The notes beneath the pieces were generated by a model. That model had not been told where the DNA came from and ran no database searches. It saw only the letters and a list, made by a program, of their open reading frames with translations. From NCBI GenBank assembly GCA_934352055.1, contig CAKRJY010000001.1:434001-498000 (forward strand): a DNA stretch of 64,000 nucleotides, given 5' to 3'. The position numbers and the translations under genes are program-made. Within the stretch, counting starts at the first letter, position 1, and every line of letters begins with the position of its first letter. Shown here piece after piece: positions 17,667 through 27,334 of the stretch. Origin of the DNA: an uncultured Lachnospiraceae bacterium (GTDB lineage Bacteria; Bacillota; Clostridia; Lachnospirales; Lachnospiraceae).

Positions 17667-19235
17667 CTACCTTCCGATAATTGTTACATACACATGATAT
17701 ACGGTCAAATATTGCAATACATAGAGAGCTACCGCAATATATCTTGTCATACTTTCCTTCATTTCAATCTGATAATTTTTACATAAAATCATCAGCAATG
17801 GCAACATCGGCAGGAAATATCTTCCCTGCACGCCATATACATAGTTAGAGTCAATCGGTGTCCAATCAAATAATAATGCAGCGCCAACTAAAACTGACAC
17901 ACCTGCAATTACCAGAAAAATCCACAATCTTTGTCCCGCGGATAGCACATGTTCTTCCGAAACTTTACGAATAGCCGAAAGAACAATTAATGTGTAGAAA
18001 CCATATACAATATATCCAGGTAAAATAATTTCCAGCCAGCCAAGATACTGTCCTATCATGGTCTCCAAATAATATGTTCCTTGCCCTATAATCGTACCAT
18101 AAAGAACCGCTAGGATTTTAGATGGGTTGTGCAGTAGATAACTCAAGCTATATGTTGTTTGCTCAGCAATCATTCCACCGTCACTAGCACCAATCGCCAC
18201 CACCGTCTGAAAACGCGTAAGTAATATCACCACTGCTCCTGCCAAAACAATCACTGCGATAGCCAAATATTTAAAATATCTGTTCGTAAATTTTTCTACC
18301 GGAATAATAAGCAGGGTAAATGCCAAACAAATATACACTAACTTCCCCGGTGCCGCCCATGCAAACAAAAGCGCCAACAAGACAATATGATGCCATGTCA
18401 CGTTCTTTGCTTCTAGAGTCAAATACAATAGAACTCCCGTGTATAGGAAACAAAGTGCCAGTACGGTAGAATCATAAGAAAAAGAAACCGCCATCTGCAA
18501 GGTGGTTGGCATCAGGGCAACTACCATAAGTAATTCCTTTCCTATTGGTGCTATCTTTATCGCCCAATAGAGGCATAGCAGATAGAACGCCATTGCAATC
18601 ATTCTGCCCCATAAAAGCATCTGTATAGTCCCAAGGTGAAATAATCGAGCCAATGTCACACCTATAATCTGAGGCACATACGCTATTGCAGAAACCGATA
18701 AGGGGGCACGCAGGAAATTCACTGTTCCGTCACTGTGATCCATTTTAAACAGATTATGATATAAAATTGCATAAGATTGTGCCGTAGGTATATGTTGTTC
18801 ATCATGATTATATAAGGCATCATCACTGCGATACAGTACATATCCATTCTCATCAACCGCTTGCTGACCTAAAATTTTGCTGGAATAATAGTAAGTAGTA
18901 TCCACGTGTACCGCCTCATCTGGTGTCGTAAATGGTGGCAAAACAACCATATATAATATGCCAAATATTATCCCCATAAGCAAAAATATCTGTTCTACTT
19001 TAAGATTTTTTATCCAACAACATAACAGAATAAAGCCACCAATTAAGAATCCAAACAAAATTATCGTAATTGGCTTTAAAAATGATAGACTGTATCCTCC
19101 TATATTTGTTCCTGCTATGTCAAGAACAGGATGACGCAGTACCTTTACCATCGTACATAACATAATACCTATCAGTATCGTAATAACCAAAAGCTTATAT
19201 TTTTTACTAGAAATATTCTGATTAAAGTTAAACAT
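17667..19235 (-). CDS. DUF2142 polytopic membrane protein (putative GT-C)
   Basis: 522 residues with about 12 membrane segments. The first external loop carries PPFTTPDEAVHVDTTYYYSS; the PDE acidic motif and following His are typical of DUF2142 and resemble the catalytic acidic loop of GT-C enzymes. It is the first gene of a long operon and has a good promoter upstream. It is likely to use the polyprenyl-phosphate sugar made by the next gene. A second DUF2142-like protein occurs at 30243-31787. Confidence 0.82.
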   Translation of the reverse strand: MFNFNQNISSKKYKLLVITILIGIMLCTMVKVLRHPVLDIAGTNIGGYSLSFLKPITIILFGFLIGGFILLCCWIKNLKVEQIFLLMGIIFGILYMVVLPPFTTPDEAVHVDTTYYYSSKILGQQAVDENGYVLYRSDDALYNHDEQHIPTAQSYAILYHNLFKMDHSDGTVNFLRAPLSVSAIAYVPQIIGVTLARLFHLGTIQMLLWGRMIAMAFYLLCLYWAIKIAPIGKELLMVVALMPTTLQMAVSFSYDSTVLALCFLYTGVLLYLTLEAKNVTWHHIVLLALLFAWAAPGKLVYICLAFTLLIIPVEKFTNRYFKYLAIAVIVLAGAVVILLTRFQTVVAIGASDGGMIAEQTTYSLSYLLHNPSKILAVLYGTIIGQGTYYLETMIGQYLGWLEIILPGYIVYGFYTLIVLSAIRKVSEEHVLSAGQRLWIFLVIAGVSVLVGAALLFDWTPIDSNYVYGVQGRYFLPMLPLLMILCKNYQIEMKESMTRYIAVALYVLQYLTVYHVYVTIIGR

Positions 19236-19265
19236 GTCTTACCTCTTTCAACATAACTATTTATT

Positions 19266-19294
19266 ATTATAACAAAAGCCGCCCCATAATACAA
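19266..19294 (-). promoter_or_regulatory. Promoter of the DUF2142-to-rfbC operon
   Basis: Minus strand TTGTAT (19294-19289), 17-base spacer, TATAAT (19271-19266). The -10 is a perfect consensus. The spacer runs through the 3' arm of the terminator that closes the metalloprotease gene, so the two elements are interleaved. Confidence 0.7.
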
Positions 19295-19304
19295 TGAGAC
19301 GGCT
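19274..19304 (-). terminator. Terminator after the metalloprotease gene
   Basis: Minus strand AGCCGTCTC, a 10-base loop, then GGGGCGGCT and TTTT. The nine-pair stem includes two G-U wobbles in RNA. It separates the metalloprotease transcript from the polysaccharide operon. Confidence 0.65.
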
Positions 19305-19371
19305 TCGAGCATGGCTGTAAACCTATTTTCAAACGCACATAGATTATATGTTATAATGTACAATTTTTCTT

Positions 19372-21546
19372 TCAAACAAAAACAAGTAGCTGTAGCTTCC
19401 TTAGAGCGCTGACAATCCTTTGTATCACTCCACGTTTTTCTCCACATTGTGGGGACTTCGCACTCGTATGCTGATCACCAACTTGCTTCACGCTTCCCAT
19501 AGTCCCATCTGCTTCTGTACCATCTAATGAACCAGTAATCTGGTCTGTTATCACGCCCGACTGATTTTCATTCACTGATGGTTTCTGTACTGGTGTACCA
19601 CTTCCCGCTAAAGAAGTCTTCGCTATAACAGAAAAGCCTGCACTAGCTGTTCCTCCTGTCGAAATGACAGCTATATGATGCGCTCCCTCTGAAAGACTCA
19701 TAATAAACGTTGGCGATAAAGTAACAATCGTACTTCCAGATCGCACCGTATAATCTCTCCCCTGTGTCAATACCACATCATCCACTTCCGCTCTTAAGAA
19801 AGTCTCCAGTGGTGCACTGGAACGAAACTCTGCAACCACATCTTCCTCTGCATTCCTTATGACCACAGATTGCTCACCCTCAAGCATAACAGGCGGCGTT
19901 GTTGTCTCTGGTTTTATTTCCGGCTTTTCCCCAGGTGTCGGTTCTACCGGTTGTGGTGTGACCGGTAATTTATCAATCACCTTTCCTGTTTCTAACAATG
20001 TATTACAGTCCTTACAATACAAGTCTCCTGTAAATCCATATTCCTGCTGCGTCGCTTCTTTGACGCCACGTCGCTCTGTATGTAGATGGCGTGTCGAATC
20101 AAACTCGCCATATTCCTTACAACAGACGTCGCATACTGCCTTTGCTCTGCAGGATGCCACTCCACCAGAGTGCTGATGCTGCGCAAAATCCCCTTCTATA
20201 TGAAAGGTCAGCGTATTATTATCCATAGCTGTAACGCATACACTGATTCCATCTACAATCTCAAGCGTCTGATTCAATCCGACAGCCGCATCTGACTTTG
20301 TGGATGCCTTCCCTCCTAACACCTCCAAAGCCCAATTTCCCGGTTTGCCATTCATATTGCTTGGAAATCGTATATCCGAATTTGCAAGGTAGCATACCAA
20401 GCCAGAATTTATATTCATCCCGTTGACTTTTTGTCCTTTGGAATCTGTTATTGTCTTACTCTGTGTATCATATTTACTTCCATCAGCAGAGAAATTTCGA
20501 TATTCCAAATACAACGTCTTATTCCGGTTTGGAAGATCCACCTTATATCCAACGCAATTCTGTGTGCCATTTGTTCCGCTTACATTTAATGTATAATCCC
20601 CTGTCTGCGTAATTTCTTGAAGGGTATGACTGTCTGTCCAGCCTAATGCTTCCTTTTCCTTTATAGAAATTCCCTGCGGAACCGGTGAAATAGCATTTGA
20701 CATGGTAGACATATAATAAACAGGTGATACATTTGACGTACTATACAAATCTAGCAAACCAAAGATATGGCCCATTTCATGAATTGGTGCTTTGAGTGAT
20801 ACGATTGGTTTATTGTCCTGTGCTTGATATAAATAATCATATGTATTCGTCAGCTGCACGTAATTTCTACTTTTCAACTGTTTTCCATTTTCCAGCGAAA
20901 TCTCAACGTAATCTCCATAATCTTTGTAGTTCCACAATGGATCCGACCGTTGCACAGAGATATTCTGCGTTGTATTCTTATAAATAACCGTAATGGAATC
21001 TATTTCGCCATCACCATTTTTATCCAGATCTTTATAATCATATATTTTAGAGCCATCATAGTTCGTAATGGAATTTCCTGCTTTTATAGCATCATTTACG
21101 GCATCCGACCAATCCATACATAATTTATACTTACGCGCAGCCTTTTCCTGTGATGTCTTATAACCAATCTGGTTTTCTGCGCTATAAGAAGCATAGTATC
21201 CTCGCTCATGTGGCAGCTGCACAGAACCATTGTCCTTATACAGATACACACTATTCATCCGCAATTTACCTGCAGATGCATTGTGATAAAAATCACCCAC
21301 CGAGTATGTGGCTGTGTTATAGGAATTGTCTATGATTTGTCTTACTGGCACACCTTCGTATACATCATCTACGAATTCACTTTCATCTGCAAATCTGGCA
21401 AATACAATTAAATTGGTAAAATTAGAATCTGTGGCATTGTCTTGATTTGCTGCCGCATTTCCACTCTCTGCCAACGTGCATAAGCTTGCATTTATAAGCA
21501 TGCTCACAGATAGTATCAGGGTAAATATAATACGGTTTTTCTTCAT
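19372..21546 (-). CDS. Secreted M6-like metalloprotease
   Basis: 724 residues from the ATG at 21546, chosen because AAAGGAG lies just upstream and a signal peptide follows (about 1-28, MKKNRIIFTLILSVSMLINA). Longer in-frame starts lack both. The zinc site is HEMGHIFGLLDLYS (H256 to H260), the M6/immune-inhibitor-A pattern. A DLDKNGDGEID stretch (about 173-183) looks calcium-binding. After the catalytic domain comes a Cys-rich region (CRAKAVCDVCC, YCKDC), a Pro/Thr-rich linker and an Ig-like region. There is no LPxTG or membrane anchor: the end is a short basic tail, IVSALRKLQLLVFV. It should be exported and may process surface proteins or host proteins. Confidence 0.85.
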   Translation of the reverse strand: MKKNRIIFTLILSVSMLINASLCTLAESGNAAANQDNATDSNFTNLIVFARFADESEFVDDVYEGVPVRQIIDNSYNTATYSVGDFYHNASAGKLRMNSVYLYKDNGSVQLPHERGYYASYSAENQIGYKTSQEKAARKYKLCMDWSDAVNDAIKAGNSITNYDGSKIYDYKDLDKNGDGEIDSITVIYKNTTQNISVQRSDPLWNYKDYGDYVEISLENGKQLKSRNYVQLTNTYDYLYQAQDNKPIVSLKAPIHEMGHIFGLLDLYSTSNVSPVYYMSTMSNAISPVPQGISIKEKEALGWTDSHTLQEITQTGDYTLNVSGTNGTQNCVGYKVDLPNRNKTLYLEYRNFSADGSKYDTQSKTITDSKGQKVNGMNINSGLVCYLANSDIRFPSNMNGKPGNWALEVLGGKASTKSDAAVGLNQTLEIVDGISVCVTAMDNNTLTFHIEGDFAQHQHSGGVASCRAKAVCDVCCKEYGEFDSTRHLHTERRGVKEATQQEYGFTGDLYCKDCNTLLETGKVIDKLPVTPQPVEPTPGEKPEIKPETTTPPVMLEGEQSVVIRNAEEDVVAEFRSSAPLETFLRAEVDDVVLTQGRDYTVRSGSTIVTLSPTFIMSLSEGAHHIAVISTGGTASAGFSVIAKTSLAGSGTPVQKPSVNENQSGVITDQITGSLDGTEADGTMGSVKQVGDQHTSAKSPQCGEKRGVIQRIVSALRKLQLLVFV

Positions 21547-21581
21547 GGTCACTCCTTTGTAACGTGGTATCATTGTATGCT

Positions 21582-21588
21582 TGTCGAA
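21582..21588 (+). promoter_or_regulatory. Candidate Spo0A box upstream of the metalloprotease
   Basis: TTGTCGAAAT contains a perfect TGTCGAA, the known Spo0A-binding core. It lies in non-coding DNA about 36 bases before the metalloprotease ATG, between weak -35/-10-like elements TTTACA and TACAAT. A 7-mer occurs by chance several times in 64 kb; the other copies I noticed are inside genes. Confidence 0.35.
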
Positions 21589-21625
21589 ATATTGTAAAGT
21601 CGTAATTGCTCTAATATCTATACGA

Positions 21626-21728
21626 TAAAAAACGGTTGAGCCTTCTACATTGTTCATTGTCAAAACTAACGATAAAAGAAACCTCAACCGTCTTGTATAC
21701 TATATCATACCTTATGTTTAATTATCAA
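21626..21728 (-). promoter_or_regulatory. Promoter and attenuator-like leader hairpin
   Basis: Minus strand TTGATA (21728-21723), 18 bases, TATAGT (21704-21699) with an extended TG. The predicted transcript starts almost at a hairpin whose arms are ACGGTTGAG (21691-21683) and CTCAACCGT (21640-21632), extended inward with one mismatch, followed by a T tract. Because the hairpin lies between this promoter and the protease ATG, it could act as a conditional terminator. Alternatively it simply ends the upstream gene. The rest of the roughly 315-base gap holds no ORF I would call real. Confidence 0.45.
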
Positions 21729-21861
21729 ATATGCGCATATTATAGGATTGACCCCTAAATTTTTATTTAAATTCCGCATGCCCATGTTTTTAGTAGTGAA
21801 TTAACTAGGTATTGTTGATTTATAATTTTTCTTCTATACTCCTTTTTGCATATCCATATAT

Positions 21862-22731
21862 CTATTGCAAATATAGCATCTGTACCCACTGAATCAATGT
21901 TGGTTTCAACGCAATTAAAAGTGATACAAACGCTATGATAAACGCTGCCATATTATAAATATACGTATAGTCTCCCTTTAGGATTTGGCTTCTCATATCA
22001 ATAATAACCCCCTGTAACACATAAGACAAGAGCCCTATCGTAATCCATCCTAAATACTTCTGTGCTTTCAACATGACATAGACACAAATGATCAGTTGAC
22101 AGATAAAATGACCGATGACAAGCCATGCTATAATACATACAATTTCTTTCTTAAAAAATGCTATTCTTTTTCTCTTTTCTTCGCAAATCACCTTTTTTTC
22201 TAAACAGCCTTTGTGTATTTTATGCGGTGTATGTAATTTTATATTTTGTATTTTTGTGACCACCCTAGAAACAATAAAGCCCTGCTGTAACAACGAAAAA
22301 TCTCCCACTTTTTGTCGATCACGTATGAATATATCTCCTAGAAGTTCTATCTCTAAAACAAAAAATATAACCGTCATTCCCAACACCACATAAATACTAA
22401 CATAATTCAAAACAACATCTGTATATTTTTCCGGCTTCAAATATGCATCAATACCTATCCATGAACTAACTGCTGTTCCTGCGAAAAGGAACAATTGTAC
22501 TCCCTTTTTCAGCATAACATTCCATAAGGAATTCTCCATCTCTCTTTCAGTCTCTGCTTCTTTTTCAACATGTTTACAGACTGGTTCCAGTTCATTTTTT
22601 ATACTTCCAACGTTTTTTTCTAACTGGCTAATAGCCATCGCATTATTTTCTACTTTTTGTTCAATATGTTTGACAATTTCATTCATTTCCTCTAATTTTT
22701 GCTTTCGCATTCTAAGATATTCCAATAACAT
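21862..22731 (-). CDS. Coiled-coil membrane protein of unknown function
   Basis: 289 residues from the ATG at 22731, which has AAGGAG seven bases upstream; an ATG 24 bases earlier lacks this. Residues 1-65 are charged with heptad-like spacing (KLEEMNEIVKHIEQKVENN, ISQLEKNV), a likely coiled coil. Membrane segments follow at about 80-97, 116-138, 200-222, 228-250 and 260-280. I do not recognise the family. It stands alone between two terminators and is unrelated in sequence to the polysaccharide enzymes around it. A role as an effector or partner of the neighbouring ATPase remnant is possible but unsupported. Confidence 0.7.
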   Translation of the reverse strand: MLLEYLRMRKQKLEEMNEIVKHIEQKVENNAMAISQLEKNVGSIKNELEPVCKHVEKEAETEREMENSLWNVMLKKGVQLFLFAGTAVSSWIGIDAYLKPEKYTDVVLNYVSIYVVLGMTVIFFVLEIELLGDIFIRDRQKVGDFSLLQQGFIVSRVVTKIQNIKLHTPHKIHKGCLEKKVICEEKRKRIAFFKKEIVCIIAWLVIGHFICQLIICVYVMLKAQKYLGWITIGLLSYVLQGVIIDMRSQILKGDYTYIYNMAAFIIAFVSLLIALKPTLIQWVQMLYLQ

Positions 22732-22831
22732 TTTATCTCTCCTTTTCTTGTACAATGAGTATTTATGTTTCTTTCCAATTTAATTTATTTTCATTATATA
22801 AGATTTGTCCTATTGCACCGCACACAAAAAC

Positions 22832-22865
22832 AAAATAGGACGCCATAATCTTCGCGTCCTATTTT
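22832..22865. terminator. Strong bidirectional-type terminator at the end of the large operon
   Basis: AAAATAGGACGC and GCGTCCTATTTT form a perfect 12-bp stem with a 10-base loop. On the minus strand it is followed by GTTTTTG. It lies past the ATPase remnant and should end transcription of the 31-kb polysaccharide operon. Confidence 0.85.
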
Positions 22866-22950
22866 CATAACAAAAATTCCGCAGGTCATCCACTTTAGCA
22901 CTCTCGCAATAATACAGTGTCAGCATGTTCTCTACTATACAACCTGACTA

Positions 22951-24807
22951 TTATTCTTCTTGATTATTAATCCCCATCATCATATTATAATGCTCAATAT
23001 GGTTAGTATATTTAAAAATCGCCTTAAAGACCGCCATATAGCGTTCTAGCATGTCATCACTTCTTTCAACATACAAATCATCTGGTATACAATGAGATCC
23101 ATCATTCACCCACGATAGTAGCGACCTGCAGATTTCTTGGTTCTCATAGTCATCAAATTCTTGTATTATATTTTCATCACTATATTTACCTAGTAATTTG
23201 AAATAGTTCTCAATTATTCTTCTCATGACATTCTGTATGGTCATACACGAGTTCTTCTGTGCTTCTTTTAATTCTTTCCATAACAGCTCATACGAAGAAG
23301 AAATTGGATTTTCCTGTCCATAGTATTGAAGATTTGTAATTTCATTCTTTTTCCTCAAAATCCAATAATGTATATTCTTATTACCTTCTTTTCCATTACC
23401 TCTAAAAGATAACTCTTTATGAAAATACACATTATGTGTTAAAACAAACACCTGCTTTATATTTGTATCATTAGTCAAAACTTTATTAATAACATCTTTA
23501 AGCAACGTACTAACTACAAATAATACATTACTATCTAAACTAGAGATTGGATCATCAATTACTATAATTCTGTCCTGTGTAACATCCTGTTCGTTTTGGC
23601 TCCCTTTAATCCATTGTAAATAATATAAAAATGTTATAAATGTAACTTCACCTTCGCTCAATGTTTGCTCTGCTAAAGTTTCATCTGGTCTTTTTATCTG
23701 ATAATGATTAGCTTTTTCTGTAGACGGACAGATAGAGAAATTATTAAACCCATAGTTATGTAAAAGTCTATTAATTTCATCTACAGCTGGCTGTACACTA
23801 GTCACTTTTTTGTTTTTCTCAGCAATTTCATCTTTAAGTTGTCTTGATTTTTCAACATATTGAGATTTCTTTTGTTCTAAAGCATACACGCCCTTCTTCA
23901 AACCGTTTATTCTATTATTATATTGATCAATCATTTCTTGATTTTCCTGCACTAACAACAGCCACACATCCGAAATCACTTTTCTCTTTTCTTCTACATA
24001 GTTCTCAACTAAATTATTGTGTTTTTTTATTGCACCATTTATATTTTTTATAATGTCATTTATCTCATCAAGGTTTTTTTGACTATTTTGGATGTCAACT
24101 TCTTGACCAGGTTTTTCTATCTTCAACTGCATATTAATTATATTGGCTTGAATATTACTTTTTAGCAATTCTCCCAATGGTTTGATTAGTCTTTTCTCAT
24201 CTTCACCCAAATCATTTTTTAGAAGTTCCTGAATCGAATCCAGAATTGCATTGCTTTCTTTCTGATACTCTATATAATTATTATTGATTTCTTGCACACA
24301 TTTTTTATATTCCTCATCAAAAAAATCATTCAATTGTGTTTTCAAATTTTCGTCAATAGTATTATGCTGGCAGAATGGGCATATGTTACCATTAATAATA
24401 TATTTACGACCCTGATCCACCCAATCACTATTATTCATTTTTTCAATCATTTTTGCGATTGGAACATCAGATTTTCCAACCACATGTCGTTTCCACTTAT
24501 CCCAAGTCTCGAGTTCTATCATCCTCTGATATGATAATCCTGTTAAACATTCTTTCTTTTCTGGTTGTTGTTCTAGTAACTTTTTAACTCTATCTTCAAT
24601 ACTGCTTCTATCCAGTTTCCCGGATTCCAATTTACTAGTTTCTTTCATTTTCTGAGCAAAAGAATCTTTTCGCAAATACCCTGTCCAAGCGCTCTTAAAT
24701 TTTTCTTCATTCGCCTTATAGACATCTTTCCATACAATATTCTTGTCACAATTGTATTTACTATCCCTATTGCCGCTTTCAATTTCTTTATCATTAGCAT
24801 TTCTCCT
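22951..24807 (-). pseudogene. 5'-truncated AAA_13-type ATPase (RloC/PrrC-like) lacking its P-loop
   Basis: The readable frame runs from just after the stop codon of the preceding gene. No ATG precedes residue-like sequence; TTG at 24675 is the first usable start (574 codons). Present are a CPFCQ zinc-hook-like motif (99-103 from the TTG), long coiled coils, the ABC signature LSEGE (339-343), Walker B IIVIDDPISSLDS (370-382) and a late His switch VLTHN. The N-terminal 100-200 residues with Walker A, normal for this family of anticodon-nuclease or DNA-repair-like ATPases, are absent. Homologous-looking sequence continues upstream of the TTG (NIVWKDVY, FKSAWTGYLRK) to the neighbour's stop codon. 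So it appears cut by recombination. Some protein might still be made. Confidence 0.7.
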
Positions 24808-25860
24808 CTATCTTAGAATCGAGAAAATAATCAATAATATACATGGCCAGCATGTCGACAGTATTACCACACCATTAATAATATTTTTTTTCCTAAGAGC
24901 GTATATTATAGCGTAGCATCCAATAAGTGGCGGAACAAGAATTTCTGTCATGGCTGATGTTACTGTTGCAGCTAATATTGTCGTCACCAAAACCAACCAA
25001 CGGGAAAATGTCACACCACTTTTCATGCATTCTATTAATTCCTCAAATATCAACGGCAACATAATTGCTGCAAGCACTGCTTTTCCTTGCCAACTTCGCA
25101 GAATTAACATTGCCCCCAATGACCTTGTTGAATATCCTCCAAATACAAGCATTACTGACAAAAAAAATAAGAAAATATAACATTTTTGTTTTGCTTTTAC
25201 ATCATTTTTCTTTTCCTTAAATATTTCCATCCCTAACAGGTAATAAATTATATATGCTAATCCCACCAACAACGCAGGCATGACCGAGTGACTCATTACA
25301 GCTGGATGAACGTTTATTATATCCGCATAGATGGCTATAAGTATAGAAAACGGTGCAATAATTCGTTTTGTCGGGCAACTAGTTACATTCATTCCTGTAT
25401 TGGGATTTATTCCAAATATTGTATTTCCTTGTATCGCGGATGTAGTATATGCCACAAATTCATAGTCATCAGCATCCGAATGTTGCATCACTATTTCCCA
25501 AATCATCCATAGTGCTACAATCCCGATTATTATCCATTTTAGAGGGTTCTTATCTAGTATAAAATTTTTTATTCTTTTACAATATACACCAAATATTTCT
25601 CGACAACCGATACATATTCCACATGTTATCACTATAACAATACACACTATCATGTATTTTAGATTCGAAAAAGGAATATTAAAAATAGCACTTGGGAAAC
25701 AAATAATTTGAAATAATGCCCATATTATAATATTTCCATATACAATATCCTTTCCCATATCACTGGGTTGTTTTATAACGCGTAATGCCCCATACCCAAC
25801 AATTGCAGGAATAATTATTACAGATATAGAGACCATCATAATTTTATATAGTTCCAACAT
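24808..25860 (-). CDS. DUF6077-like polytopic membrane protein, probably shortened
   Basis: 350 residues, about nine membrane segments, with GAAGGG six bases before the ATG. An external loop holds HSDADDYEFVAYTTSAIQ, a DADD motif resembling the acidic loop of GT-C-like proteins of this family. It stops at FSILR and the next codon begins, in the same frame, the ATPase remnant. That in-frame join suggests the C-terminal part was lost at a recombination junction. Role in glycan assembly is inferred from context. Confidence 0.65.
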   Translation of the reverse strand: MLELYKIMMVSISVIIIPAIVGYGALRVIKQPSDMGKDIVYGNIIIWALFQIICFPSAIFNIPFSNLKYMIVCIVIVITCGICIGCREIFGVYCKRIKNFILDKNPLKWIIIGIVALWMIWEIVMQHSDADDYEFVAYTTSAIQGNTIFGINPNTGMNVTSCPTKRIIAPFSILIAIYADIINVHPAVMSHSVMPALLVGLAYIIYYLLGMEIFKEKKNDVKAKQKCYIFLFFLSVMLVFGGYSTRSLGAMLILRSWQGKAVLAAIMLPLIFEELIECMKSGVTFSRWLVLVTTILAATVTSAMTEILVPPLIGCYAIIYALRKKNIINGVVILSTCWPCILLIIFSILR

Positions 25861-25875
25861 AGTTTTCCCTTCTCA

Positions 25876-26541
25876 TCATTTAAATACAAACTCATTTTTA
25901 TTACATGACCAATCTATACATTCAACTCCATTTTCTTTAAAATACGTCATTAATTCCTTCGCAGTATATGCATCTGAATCCATCAACCAAGATGGTCCAT
26001 CAAAAAATGCCAACCTCGTTTTTACAACATCATAAAATTCTGTAGGAAACGAATTATTTCCATGATACCCCGTTTGCACATACTCACATTGTAAGTCTTT
26101 CCCATAGCATTCTATCAAATACCTAGCTAAAGGCGCATCATGGCAGTCTCCACAGAACAAAATACTATCTTCATCCCCCTTAATTTTGAACACTAACGAA
26201 GCATTGTTTGGAAAGTCACCTCCACCATATGCAATAACCATCTCATCATATGCGTTAAATACTTCAACATCAAGCCCTAACATTTCAAATTTCTCGCCTC
26301 TTTTCAACGCAACAATATTACTGCTATTTTGCGTAATCTCCAAAAATCGTGCATATGATTCTGGTGTATCCCACTCTCTAAGATTTGCTATATAATATTC
26401 ATAATCTAATGGTGTAACATATATCTGTTCTATTTCAATATTATCGTTCTCTCGACTTGCATATACTTCATTGAATGCGTCTACATGGTCATTATCAAAG
26501 TGCGTTATAAAACATGCCTTGATTGCCTGATTCGTCAGCAT
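25876..26541 (-). pseudogene. Metallo-beta-lactamase-fold domain, separated from its N-terminal part
   Basis: 221 codons. It has the metal-binding motif THFDNDHVDAF (H14, D16, D18, H19), the later FCGDCHDAP and TGYHGN, as in ComEC-like MBL domains. The first strand and the usual IDGG segment are missing, and the ATG has no ribosome binding site because it lies inside the upstream frame. The 47-base overlap with that gene, in another frame, fits a deletion in a once continuous gene. Confidence 0.6.
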
Positions 26542-27286
26542 AATTCGTTAATATCCAACGTTCGCCGATATACTTGTATATATTGTATGTTCCTACAGAT
26601 GTTTCTTTAATCCATCCATATTTTCTTAATTCGCTATTGTAGAAATCATTATTTTCCAACACTATTATGGTGCAATCATCAGCTATTGCTTTTTCTAAAT
26701 ATTGTTCAATCACAATATCATTTTTCGATTCAAACGCCTTTTCAATATATTTTGTCAAATCCCATCTACCATAATACATTGGAATTAATGCATTATACTG
26801 ATGTATTTCCACCAAAATCTGTTGATCCACTATTATCTTTTCTTCCGGATGATTTTGAGATAAATACTCACATATAGCTATCGTCTCATCACTTAATTTG
26901 TATCTGTTAGTCGCTTTCGAAAAATATTCATCTGTTAATAAAGATTTACCACTTATAATCAAGACCATACATACAATAAAGAACGACAAAAATTTTGTTC
27001 TATATGTTTGTCTACTATACACAAATTTTGTTGCAGCAATTGCAATAACTATATCAGCTAACGCACACCAAACTATTCTTGAGTACTCCCCTACACCAAA
27101 CAAACGTGCAGCAATATATATTACAAAAGGATTCATAAAAAAGAGCACCACTAAAACAAGGGGATAGATAATAGCATCTCTCCCCTTGTTTTCACGTATA
27201 AATAAATATGCAATTGAAATCAACCATATTAGTACATATATACCCGAACCAAACATATAGTTGTATGTACGAAATATTGTATCCAT
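26495..27286 (-). pseudogene. Membrane protein, 5' part of a frameshifted membrane-MBL gene
   Basis: 263 codons. Four to five membrane segments occupy the first 130 residues, followed by a soluble region ending NYADESGNQGMFYNAL. The segment YADESGNQGMFY is what usually leads into an MBL domain, but the frame runs out two codons later while the MBL continues in the next frame. A GAGGAG is present but about 13 bases from the ATG. Function unknown. Confidence 0.6.
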
Positions 27287-27334
27287 ATTTTTCTATCTTC
27301 TCCTCAAATCACATCCTCAAGACACTTTTCCTTC

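Noticed and set aside
21547..21687. Longer start for the metalloprotease
   Set aside because: It would add 47 residues ahead of a clear signal peptide and read through the leader hairpin; the ATG at 21546 has a strong ribosome binding site.
24645..24800. 51-codon ORF with GAGGAG before an ATG at the head of the ATPase remnant
   Set aside because: It is out of frame with the ATPase motifs, its translation is not family-like, and the homologous residues continue in the other frame.
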